NCBI RefSeq assembly: GCF_003369915.1
Contig: NW_022881603.1
Location: 40,098,624 to 40,162,623 of the forward strand
DNA from: Drosophila miranda
Lineage: Eukaryota > Arthropoda > Insecta > Diptera > Drosophilidae
DNA: 64,000 nucleotides
Direction of reading: 5' to 3'
The notes under the pieces were generated by a model. It saw only the letters and a program-made list of their open reading frames with translations, ran no database searches and was not told the DNA's origin. The first letter of the stretch is position 1. Every line of letters begins with the position of its first letter. Below, piece by piece: positions 12,346 to 22,649 of the stretch. The position numbers and the translations under genes are program-made.

Positions 12346-13595
12346 ATGTATGCGAATATACTAATACTGACTTTTGTTATATTGACGACTTCGGAAGTAA
12401 TTGACTATACGCATAGTGACTATCTATTGCTCAAAGACGACAGAGACGTTTACACTTATGAAACATACGCTGAACTTTTCCATATTACTAATTTGAGTTT
12501 TTATAGAGAGATAATTGATAAAGAATCCAAATATGTCAACAAAGCAATTAATTCAGACGATGAGTGGGAAATATCAATGGACTTAAGTCTATTAAAATTA
12601 ATGATTTCAGAATTAGTTCCAAAACGGAATGAAAGGGGAATAAATGAATTAGGTACCATTTGGAAATGGATAGCAGGCAGCCCTGATCATGACGACTTTT
12701 TGAAAATACAAAATAAAGTAAATGAATTAACTGAAAATAATAATAAACAATTTGTAATAAATTCCAAATTTTTCAAAGAAATTGAATTGCTATCAAATTC
12801 ATTAAAAAATGTCATCTTCAATGAAGAAACGATACTGAGAAAGCATCGTTTAAAATTAATAACTTTTGACCTACTAAATTTAGTTGATAACATAACCCTC
12901 TTAAAAGTAAACATTTTCAATACAAAAATTGTAAATAAAAACGAAATAGAGGACATTTATAAGCATGAAAAACATCCTGTTGAACTGTCTGATCTGCTGG
13001 ACATTGCAACGGTTAAAATAATTCGAAATGCTGATTTAATAAACATTTACATAAAATATCCTCAAATTAAAGATATTTGCAAGTTTTACCATGCAAGAGC
13101 CATCTCACAAAATGATGGAATGTTAGTTATAAGTGAAAAAGTTTGTGAATGTAAGGAGAAATACTATTTAATGAATAATTTTAAAAGTGAAACTTTTAAC
13201 AATTACGCACAAATAAATTTAAAGAAGACCTGTTTCACCAATTTACTTAATGGCTTTAAGGACAACTGCACTAAAAAAAAGGAAAAAAACAAAGAAATAG
13301 ACATAATTCAGAATGGTGCCATATTAGTTTCAGGCAAAAATTTTCTTTTGATAATGTTAATATTTTAAATCCCCTTATAACATTAGGTAATACGGCCTTA
13401 CCATTAACAACATTGTTCTTAATCATTTTGATATTGATAATGTTATTTTACTTCGGCTATAAATTAACCAAATTTGTACTTATTAAATCAATAAGAATAC
13501 CGTCAGAAGAAATAGTGGAAAGCAACATTCAAATACTGTCAGAAGAAATTAGAGCTCTATCAGAACTTCAAAATGTATCAGGACGAAACATTTAA
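12346..13595 (+). pseudogene. env: Errantivirus env-like gene, frame-broken
   Basis: The main frame (12346-13368) starts with a hydrophobic signal peptide (ILILTFVILTTSEV). It has a furin-like site (VPKRNERG) at residues about 90-97 followed by a conserved fusion-peptide-type segment beginning INELGTIWKWIAG, and paired cysteines near residues 245-285. The membrane anchor (FLIILILIMLFYFGYKL) lies downstream in another frame, 13413-13595, after a break near 13340-13350. As it stands the product would lack its anchor. This is the envelope class shared by insect errantiviruses. Confidence 0.85.
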
Positions 13596-13605
13596 GAATG
13601 GGGGG

Positions 13606-14136
13606 AGTTAACGTACCCAATTCTATTGAGCTCTTATACGAGTTGTAAACAATCTTTGGCTTTCCAAAACGAAAACAATTTCAATCTTGGGCCTCCGCCT
13701 AATTGATTTCTAAGATGTACAATCTCAAGGGCTCCCGCCGCAATCCCAATCTTTGACACTCGCCTAAATGGAAACCCAATGTTTGCCCACACCCGGCTTC
13801 TCATAAACAATCTCACACCCGGCTTTCTGCAGATCCTGCACTTTAGGCATTTTACAGTTCTCTCTTTGGATGACGAAATCCAATACTCGGGATGGCGAAA
13901 TCAATTGAAATGTTTATAGAAAAACTATTCCCGAAAGGGATCAACGATGCAAAGATCAAAAAGTTCAAGTCAGTCTTGATCCAGAAGCGACACCGCAAAG
14001 TCGAGCTAAAAATTAAGATCGCGCAAACCCTTTGTCCGGAATCCTTTGTGACCCTCTACTTAAATCTATATCAGTGAAGTTAGAAGTAAAATAAAAACTT
14101 TTTAAAAACACAATCCGCTACCGCAGTTATTTAATT
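13606..14136 (+). repeat. 3' LTR of errantivirus
   Basis: 531 bp copy of 6464-6994, preceded by a short polypurine tract (GAATGGGGG) and followed by the target duplication TGTA. Confidence 0.92.
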
Positions 14137-14140
14137 TGTA

Positions 14141-15090
14141 CGTATTGATAATAATCTGATTCCAAATGAATACAATTTATTGTGGCGATGGTTTGTGGCT
14201 GACAAGGTGCATACGTTAAGTCCTGAGAGCCTTGAGATGTTCGGCTACTCTTTAATTGGTGTTCTATATACTTCTAGGTACTCGTAGAAGTTGTACTCCA
14301 AATCTTGCTTTAATACAGTGAAATCCTTCAAAAGCCGGCATTATTTGGATTCGTTTGAGATTGCCAAGACTCGTCCTTCCCTGGGAGTTATGTATGTATG
14401 TACATATGTATGTATCTAATCATTCATTTAAGATTAATACGATTTTGTCCTTCTGTGGAAGTATGAAGTTTACTACTATGAGAGGCTCCTTCTCTATGGG
14501 TTCTATTGGAAAGCCCTTTTGGAAAATCAATCATGAATTTCTGTTTTTTCTTAAAACGCTTTCTTCAAAACTTCCTCGAGGGGTTAGGAGTGACATTCGT
14601 TTTAAATTTAATCCAATAAATTCGTTTAAATCATGATGTCTGTAAAGGATCTGATATGGACAGATGAAGGCATTTCTGGAAAAATTTTCTGCCAACTCCC
14701 GTAAACGAAAAATTGCCCGTATCGGATTTGATTGAAATTTCTTAAAATTTCAGGTGCGTAGCGTTAGATCTGATGGATAGTCCTGCTATGGAAAATGTAG
14801 TCTTTCTGAGTTCCCCTTTGTGCCATGCAGAATTCGTAATCCTGGCTGCCTAAACTATTAAATTCTATGGATCAGCATAAGCCGTACGTAGAGTTTCTCG
14901 GTTTATCAACTGAACAATACGTACGAATGACTATGCAATGCTTGTCCAATTTAAATTCTTGTTAGAAAACACCAAAAATATTTAATTTTCAATGAATAAA
15001 GTACAAAGACACGCGTACAGATTTATTTCCTTACGAATCATCAAATTAAATCTGACTCTAGGCAGTCTTCTCTTGCAGTGTACGCGTTGT
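14141..15090. other. Non-coding interval with a possible old coding fragment
   Basis: Just after the errantivirus, 14141-14284 (plus strand) is open and protein-like (NLLWRWFVADKVHTLSPES, then EMFGYSLIGVLY), which may be a remnant of an older mobile element; I cannot name it. The rest of the interval shows no gene or repeat that I recognise. Confidence 0.25.
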
Positions 15091-15150
15091 TTAACAACTC
15101 TGCAGCATGCTAATCTTGGCGATGAAAAAGAGGCCGGTCACATAGGTTAG
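15091..15150 (-). other. Possible orphan terminal exon
   Basis: Minus strand: an acceptor (ATATTCCAG) is followed by 19 codons rich in hydrophobic residues (TYVTGLFFIAKISMLQSC) and a TAA, with an AATAAA about 65 bp downstream (15021-15030). It looks like the last exon of a membrane protein, but only 130 bp separate it from the AspRS stop and no partner exon is visible. It may be the end of a gene whose body was lost. Confidence 0.25.
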
Positions 15151-15279
15151 CTGGAATATGGGATCAGCGATTAAATAAAAATAACTGGAGGAGGATTGGA
15201 AAGTCACAGGGAAATTAAAACAATGATTTTTTTCGAATTTAATTCAAATCGATAGAGTATCAGGGTTGTGGTGATGTGT

Positions 15280-16937
15280 TTAAGGCGTTAGCCGCTTGGG
15301 ATCGCGTGGGAACATGGAGGTCTTGCGAATGTTATCCAACAAGAAAGATGAAAAATTGGTTTTCAACAGGAGCAGATAGGGAGCAGCTTCATTCAGAGAT
15401 ACTAACCGATACCATGGTGCTTGGTACGCTCGATTAAGTACTCCGGATCGTGTATACGTTGTGCCCCTGACAGGATCTCCTCGCCACGCATGAACATGTC
15501 GTAGGAGTTGGAGTAAGTAGAGTTGCTGGGATCGGGCATCGTGTAGAAGGGGCGTATCGCCAGGGGGAACTTGTCCAGGATGTAGAAGTCAGTGTCGTAC
15601 TCGGCCTTGACCAGACGACCCAGTAGCTTCTCATTTGGCGTCGACAAATCCTCCTCATCGCCCGTCTCCACGCCAGCCTCGCGCAACATAGCCAAGCCCT
15701 CGGAAAACTGCAGTATTAGTGGTAGCTCTAAGAACTTAAAGGCATCCACCTTGTACTGCTGGCCCACGGACTCGATCTCACGGCTGTACTTGTCGCGCAA
15801 TCCCTTAAAAATCGCCGTGAACGTGTTCCAATTGTGTGGAGGCCATCTCCAGATCAAGGCCTACAAACTCTGTCAGATGCCTGTGCGTGTTCGAGTCCTC
15901 CGCACGGAACACGGCCCCCACGGTGTATACCTTGTCAAAGTCGGCGGCAATTGCCATTTGCTTGTAAAGCTGTGGCGACTGGGCCAGATAGGCAGAATCC
16001 TTGAAATAGCTGACGGTGAACACATTGGCTCCTCCTTCACTGGCTGCCGAAATGATTTTCGGCGTGTGGATCTCTGTGAAACCCTGCTCGGTGAGGATAT
16101 CTTGCCTGATATCTTGCCGGTGAGGAAAAATATTAGCCGGCGTTCTCAGATCCAGGACACGATTATCCAGTCTGGTGTCCTGATTGACGCGGATGTTGAG
16201 ACCGTCATCATCGGCATTCTCTGGTCGCGAGGCATCCTCAATTTGCAAAGGCAGCTGAGCCTTGGGCTGGGAAATTACAAATATTTGTTCGACACACAGC
16301 TCCAGTGTTTGCTCCGTGCAAGATTCGATCTTGTTGGGCACTGAGACGGGCTTGGCCTGGATATCGATGATGCTCTCCTTTTGAATACTGCAAAAAGATG
16401 ATTGTGATTAGAAATTAATGATCATCCTCGTGCTATTTTATAGGACATACTTTCCCGCGAACTTCACCATCTGCTTGGAAATGATGTCGCCCACAGCCAG
16501 TATGCACTGCACTGTACTGCTCTGCTGGCGCAGGATAAGGAAGCACTGTTTGCCCTTAGACCGCGAAGTATGGACGCGTCCTCGTACCCAGAGCAATCCC
16601 TTTTCCAAGTGGCTGCTCAGCTCGTGCACAGCCACGAAGTTACGCTCACTGCGTTTGTCCTTCGATTGAATCATCTCAGAGAGGCCGTAGCGGCCCAAGG
16701 CGCTGTCTTCGGCGCTGTCGCCAGCTGCATTGTTAGCAGCAATAGCTGTTGTCGTATCCGCCTTCTGCTCGGCTTTCTGTGGAGATAAAGGTACAAGCAT
16801 CAGAGCTGTTATCACCGCCAAACACTCCCGCCACGTCCGCAGAATCACAAAATTACCTTGGCTGCCTTGGCCAGCTTCTTGGCTCCCTTCTTGGAGACCT
16901 GCTCCCCATTTGCCACGTTCTCCTTGTCATCGACCAT
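15280..16937 (-). pseudogene. AspRS: Cytoplasmic aspartyl-tRNA synthetase pseudogene
   Basis: Class II synthetase that charges tRNA-Asp in the cytosol. Exons (minus): 16937-16857 (MVDDKENVANGEQVSKKG, lysine-rich extension), 16776-16451 (OB-fold anticodon-binding domain, LLWVRGRVHTSRSKGKQ), 16387-15407, and a terminal remnant 15343-15280 (NIRKTSMFPRDPKRLTP). Family landmarks such as [47 protein letters not shown] and [18 protein letters not shown] are all present. Three lesions are visible. At about 16105-16150 a stretch is replaced by short repeated sequence, in frame. At about 15825-15850 a deletion removes around nine codons and shifts the frame. Between 15407 and 15343 the exon carrying motif 3 (GGGIGLER in the family, which binds ATP) is gone. 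Loss of motif 3 alone abolishes activity. Confidence 0.93.
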
Positions 16938-17317
16938 TTTGGAATACACACAAATGGCTGCGACGAGTTGCGTCACTATATTTATAAATAGAAACTAGCC
17001 GATGAGATGTCCCATTTGCTCCGCTTTCCATATGTCTCGAGATGAGCCCTTTGTTACAAGCGGCACGGCACGGCACGCCCATAACCTAAATGTAAACGCT
17101 TGTCTTCGCTGGGACAATGGCTGCACTCGGTATGATTTACAGTCACTTATTGATTGTTCACTTTTTTAAGACCTACCAGAAAATTCTCGCCCTTTTAATA
17201 CAGAAACGAAAAGATTACACGAGCGTCGTGGACGATTGCAGCATGCGAGTCGGCCAAAAAATTCACTAAAATATAACAAACTGCATTGCTGGTATATTTT
17301 AGTGCATTTTCGTCGAC

Positions 17318-17325
17318 TATCGATA
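17318..17325. promoter_or_regulatory. DRE-type site
   Basis: Perfect TATCGATA palindrome between the divergently placed AspRS and Nmda1, with two further ATCGATAAG/TTCGATAG sites at about 17608-17632. DREF sites mark promoters of broadly expressed Drosophila genes, which suits both neighbours. Confidence 0.5.
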
Positions 17326-18233
17326 GTCTCTATGCATTTACAAGGTGTCGCAAAATGATCAGTTTTTACTGACGTCTTATTTTACAGATATCTATTACAT
17401 AAAACAAAATACAAAAGTTTTCGGTTGTCGTCCGATATTTAACTTACGAGCGTAACGAAGACGCAGGTGGCTGTAATTTTTATATTTCTTTCTTTTCCCA
17501 TCAAGTTTTTTATATGTTGTCTTACTGCCTACCTTAATTGGAAGTGTAGTCGAAAAGTCGTATTATCACAATTTGCGCCACCTTTAATATTATACATTTT
17601 TCCACCCTAATCGATAAGTCGTTATTCGATAGCTCGCCTAGCACATCACTAGTATAATTTCGTGAATAATCCATAAAAACAAAAAAAGTTTACTTGGTTA
17701 TATCAATTTTGTAAACAATCCAGAGGTAAATAAATTATCTTAAAGTGTTTAAATCAGTTCTTGGGCCTTGGCTTGTGGCAAGCAATTGCAATTCATTCTC
17801 CTTGTGGTGTTCCCTCCGGTATATTAGTGGATCTGGTGGATGAGTGAGTCACAGTTTTTCGGGCGTATACAAACAAACCGCTCGAGTATGTATTATTGAT
17901 GTGTGTAGACTCCAGCTGCACCAATTTAATAGCTACGACTAGAAAACAGTGTGTAGGTAAATTATTAAACGGCATTGCCTTTCAAGAGCACTCCCACGCT
18001 CACATAGCGTACACGTCACTTCTGCCACAACAAATCCATAAAGCGACCAGGAAGAGCCGAAATTAATTAATAATTGCATGCCACAGGATGGGGGTTTCAA
18101 AAAGAGCGTAACTTTTTCCCATTACTGTACTACATTTCTTTGCTGCTAATTTAATTAGACAAACAAACAAAGTGGCTGCGGTGTATCAGCACTTATTTTA
18201 TGTTATCACTTTCCCTTCCATCTCTGCTTGCAG

Positions 18234-18282
18234 GTAAATTCTCATCGAACTTAGTGCTACTCAGCCACCTCAAAAATGCAAG
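18234..18282 (+). CDS. Nmda1: Nmda1 alternative first coding exon
   Basis: A good acceptor (CTCTGCTTGCAG) opens the exon, and ATGCAAG at 18276-18282 is followed by a GTGAGT donor. The exon ends in phase 1. Spliced to an acceptor at 18889-18890 (TATTCAACAG) it would give MQ joined to DPNQQYNYGG, in frame with the main Nmda1 product. That acceptor lacks a strong pyrimidine tract, so usage is inferred. Confidence 0.45.
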
Positions 18283-18867
18283 GTGAGTGCCAAGGGCCAA
18301 GGCTTGACTAATCGAAAGTTTCTTGGGTCTACTTCACAGCAGCATCTATTAGAGATCTTTAGAGAGAAAGGCCGAGAGCAGAACCCACAGTGCAATGTCG
18401 TGGCAAAGTGTCCCTCAATATCCCCAGTACCAAGGTCTATTTTAATTGCCAATTTTTTATCTAAATTGATTGCTTTTTGGGTTATTGCATGCTTCTGTTT
18501 TTGTAACCCGTCTCCTTGTCTCTTTGGAAGATTTCATCAAACCTGCTTCTCTGGTGCGGTTTTTCCAGAACTGCAAAGTACCCATAAACAGTTGAATCAT
18601 TGTAATGCCGTCTTTACATTAAGAAGTTATATTTGTACTCCCTTATCATGGTTGAATGTGTTTACTCTAGAGAGTTGTTGGATGCTTGTTATCATTGTTC
18701 TCTCATTTTTCGGTAAATACTTTGTGCAGCCCCTCCAAAGCGAATCATTCCGATTTCTCAGTTCTGGGTAGCGAATGCGAGGTTTTTTCCATCTTTAGGA
18801 CCTGGCCTTGTGGAATGCTCTAGAAGAAAAGTTTGAAAGTTGTGCACGAAAAGAAAGATAAGTTGAA

Positions 18868-19934
18868 ATGTATTCAACAGATCCAAATCAGCAATACAAT
18901 TACGGTGGCTATCCACCGCAAAGAGGCTACGGTGGCGGACCTCCGCAAGGCGGTTACCCGCCCTATGCCCAAGGAGGAGCTCAACCTTATCCACAGGGAC
19001 CGTATGGCCAACCCTATGGACAAGGACCGCCACCAGGTGGCTATGCCCCGCAGCCGGGATTCATTCAGCCACCGCCTGCAGCAGGGGGCTACGGAGCCTA
19101 CGATGATCCAGAGAGTCAGCCCAAGAACTTTTCCTTCGACGACCAGAGCATCCGTCGCGGTTTCATACGCAAAGTTTATTTGATTTTAATGGTAAGTGGC
19201 GTTCAATAGCGGTTTCATTTAACTTTATGTAAATTCTCAATTTGTTGTTCTTTTAGGGCCAACTGTTGGTTACTTTCGGAGCAGTTGCCTTGTTCGTCTT
19301 TCACCAGGGAACAAAAGACTTCGCTGCCAAGAACATGTGGCTCTTCTGGGTGGCTCTTGGCGTAATGCTGGTCACTATGCTGTGTATGGCCTGTTGCGAT
19401 AGCGTACGCCGCCAGACACCGACAAATTTGATTTTCTTGGGATTATTTACAATAGCTCAGTCGTTCTTAATGGGAGTAACGGCCACTCGCTATGCCCCCA
19501 ACGAGGTGAGTGTTCATTGAAATTAACGCTTTCATATACCAGCAGCCTACTGATCGATTCTTCTTTGATTTCAGGTTCTCTTGGCGGTGGGTATAACGGC
19601 GGCTGTTTGTCTAGCACTCACGCTCTTTGCAATGCAAACCAAATACGACTTCACGATGATGGGCGGCATTCTGATTGCCTGCATGGTGGTATTCTTGATC
19701 TTCGGCATTGTGGCCATGTTCATGAAGGGCAAAATCATCACGCTTGTCTACGCCTCGTTCGGAGCGCTTCTGTTCTCCGTCTACCTAATCTACGATACGC
19801 AGCTGATGATGGGCGGCGATCACAAGTACTCCATCAGTCCCGAGGAGTACATCTTCGCGGCCCTGAATCTCTATTTGGACATCATCAACATCTTCATGTA
19901 CATTCTCACTATAATTGGAGCATCGCGCGACTAA
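18868..19934 (+). CDS. Nmda1: Nmda1, Lifeguard/TMBIM (BAX inhibitor-1 family) membrane protein
   Basis: Exons 18868-19191, 19257-19505 and 19575-19934 give a 310-residue protein. The first 80 residues are a Gly/Pro/Tyr/Gln-rich cytosolic tail (GGYPPQRGYGGGPPQGGYPP). Then comes the conserved SFDDQSIRRGFIRKVYLILM entry to seven membrane segments, and the family C-terminus YDTQLMMGG and YSISPEEYIFAALNLYLDI. The family forms pH-gated calcium leak channels in ER and Golgi membranes and restrains apoptosis. All exons are in frame with GT-AG introns, so the gene looks intact, unlike AspRS next door. A paralogue follows 1 kb downstream in the same orientation, an old tandem duplication. Confidence 0.94.
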
Positions 19935-20538
19935 GGATCCAGCGCGTAGACAATCGATTTATTTCCAAATATTCTTTACATTTTAACCGGCTCCAGCTTT
20001 AACCGGCTTACCTATTGTTGTCGTCTAATCTCATTCGCCTCTAACCAGTTCTGACACTGAGAAACGAAACGGCGGCTATATTCAACTTAAAGATTACTCA
20101 AATATCTACTATCAATCTATATCTTTCCCCGTTGTGTTTGGCCAGTTTCCTTATATGTAGTTGGTAATGTGTGTTTTAAGGTAAAGTGAATACAAAATTA
20201 ACATTTTAATTTGCTTTTTGTTATGTAATTCGTATTTATGCTGGTTTCCGACATGATTTTTAATGTCAAGAATTCCCCCTCAGCCTCTTCAGAGTATTAT
20301 ATAAATTCAGTTGCGAGGATAATTAAAAATACCAAATTGATATGCCATTCAAATAATAACAATAAATAGTCACGTATATACATACATACATACATACATA
20401 AACATATATACTATATTATATGCAACACGGCTTGCAATTGTTAAATACGTTTAACTTTGTAAAAACTACGGAATCCCGAAATATATTTGTAAATCTAATA
20501 CCGAACGATGTAAGCTCCGCACTGAGTTTAAAGTCAAC

Positions 20539-20544
20539 AATAAA
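20539..20544 (+). terminator. Poly(A) signal of Nmda1
   Basis: AATAAA about 600 bp after the stop. An earlier AATAAA lies near 20360 next to a TACA microsatellite (about 20381-20400), so two 3' ends are possible. Confidence 0.5.
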
Positions 20545-20907
20545 GCGCGTCTATTTATTAAGGCTGGATTGTTCTGACCACAGAGAGCAGCCTTTGTAGG
20601 TCTTCTTCATCGCGATTCACCCTGGGGGCATTGCCACCGCCAGTGGATTTCAACATCTTCAGTTTTCAGTCGACCAGCGTCGCTTGCGCACGGATTACAC
20701 CAAAAGGCGAACTTTATCAATTAAAATACCTTTTCTTTATCATTTGTCGCGTTAGTTGGCCTGACTTCCTTATCGCAGCCACACAACTGTGTGCGTGGCG
20801 TGTGAGTTTTGGTGTCTTTCAAATTTGTGTATGCAACCGGGTCACCGCCACCTGCGGCTCAGTAGTTCGTGTGTTTTCCACCGATATAGCCGCAATATAC
20901 AAATAAA

Positions 20908-22288
20908 ATGTATCACTACCAGCAAGGCAAGTACAGGGAGCCGTGTCGATGGCGGCTAAGCCGAAAGAAGAGTTGTGGCGAGAAAGTGTTCCCGATAAGA
21001 TAATCGTCGATTGCCAGAGCTCTCTCTCTCGCTCTCCCTCTGAGACCATTTCAGGGGTATATATGTGATTCACCTACTATCGAACATTTGTTGGGCCACA
21101 ATATATGAATTACTCAACAGCACACACATGTGTGTACATTATCTGTTATCTGCATCTACTGTGCGTCGGCGATGTGTTCGTGTGCGTGTATGGGAGAGTC
21201 GATTTGATAAGAAACTTGGCTAATCTGCAAATAGTCGGCCATATGGGATACTTTCTGGTAGGGCAAATGGGTTAGACCATCGTCACCTCCAAGCGGAAGA
21301 GCTCACACGACACGTTACTGCTGCGGCACAGAGAGGGAGCGTATATATTGTATACTATCTATAACAATCCAGCGATGAGCAACCACTTTCAATATGGTTA
21401 GTCATCGATGAATTAATACCCAATTCCTTTGAACCTGTCTCCATCCATAGGCGATGAAACTGGCGCCTACACAGATGCGGAGGCCGACAAGAACTTCGAC
21501 TTTGATGACCAGAGCATCAGGAAGGGCTTCATCAGGAAGGTCTACCTCATTCTGATGGTGAGTGAAACATCACTTAATCATGGGATATCTCTAAATCTCA
21601 CTTATTATCTATCTGACATCCTAGGTACAACTGCTGATTACTTTTGGGTTTGTCAGCGTGTTCACCTTCTCAAAGGGCACACAGGAATGGGTCCAGAAGA
21701 ACCCATACCTCGTTTGGATCGCCCTGGTGAGTGGCTACCTTTTACAGGATAGCATGGATATAAAATCTCTATTTTTTGCAGGTCGTTCTCATTGTGACTA
21801 TGATCTCCATGGCCTGCTGCGAGAGCGTTCGTCGGAAAACGCCACTAAACTTTATATTCCTGTTCCTGTTCACAATCGCCGAGTCCTTCCTGCTGGGAAT
21901 GGTGGCCGGCCAGTACGAGGCCAATGAGGTGCTGATGGCCGTGGGAATCACGGCAGCCGTGTCCTTGGGCCTCACCATCTTCGCATTGCAAACCAAGTGG
22001 GACTTCACGATGTGCGGCGGAGTGCTAGTCGCCTGCCTGGTGGTCTTCATCATCTTTGGCATTATTGCCATCTTCATACCAGGCCAGGTGATCGGTCTAG
22101 TGTACGCCTCGCTGGGTGCCCTGCTCTTCTCCGTGTATCTGGTGTACGACACGCAGCTGATGCTGGGCGGCAACCACAAGTACTCCATCAGTCCCGAGGA
22201 GTACATCTTCGCGGCCCTCAACCTCTACCTGGACATTGTCAACATCTTTATGTACATACTGACCATCATCGGATTGGCCCGCAGCTAG
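20908..22288 (+). CDS. CG3814: CG3814-type Lifeguard/TMBIM protein with two alternative first exons
   Basis: Common exons 21451-21557, 21625-21726 and 21782-22288 encode the seven-segment TMBIM domain (NFDFDDQSIRKGFIRKVYLI to YSISPEEYIFAALNLYLD). Two candidate first exons both end in phase 1. 20908-20926 (MYHYQQ) has a GC donor (AAG|GCAAGT). 21375-21396 (MSNHFQY) has a GTTAGT donor. They give 244 or 245 residues. The protein lacks the long Gly/Pro tail of Nmda1. GATAAG sites and a TC-rich stretch lie between the two starts (about 20995-21045), consistent with a second promoter. The body is intact. Symbol given from remembered synteny with Nmda1. Confidence 0.88.
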
Positions 22289-22649
22289 ACGCCTCAGTGA
22301 CCGTGTGCGCGGCAGTTCCCATACAAGTTCTAGAAATATGTAATTTAATTTTATGTACCCTATACGAAGAAATACAGATTTGACTACTAGCCCACCAGGT
22401 CCGAGTGCTCACTTTGGTTGGGTATTGCAGTGTGGATCGGTGCATCTGTGGCTCTGCTGCATCCACAAATCTCGAACCTTGCCCACGCCGCGATGTCCAA
22501 TTAATTGAAACAGATGAAAGGCCGTAATGTAATTATGTTCAATCAGCCCATGCGGCGATTGCAGCGCGTCAATTCCTGGCCTGGAAGTGGACAAGGCCCC
22601 CAGCATCAGCTCGTTAGTTGTGCGCTCGCTTGGCTCGGATGCAGACGAC

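Larger units (their letters stand above)
6464..14136 (+). mobile_element. Errantivirus-type Ty3/gypsy retrotransposon, complete but inactive
   Basis: A 7.67 kb element with two 531 bp LTRs starting AGTTAACG and ending TTTAATT, flanked by the 4 bp target duplication TGTA (6460-6463 and 14137-14140). A GGCGCCCAACGTGGGG primer-binding site follows the 5' LTR and a GGGGG tract precedes the 3' LTR. It encodes gag, pol and an env-like third frame, the order of the 17.6/297/Tom branch. The two LTRs differ at about 11 positions by eye (around 2%). Every frame is interrupted at least once. Confidence 0.95.

Noticed and set aside
14355-14636. 93-codon plus-strand frame
   Set aside because: Contains a TATG microsatellite translation and no domain; flanking DNA is non-coding.
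15280-16937. AspRS as a functional gene with unusual introns
   Set aside because: The missing motif 3 block cannot be supplied by any nearby exon, and a frame-shifting deletion lies inside an exon; intron shifts do not explain it.
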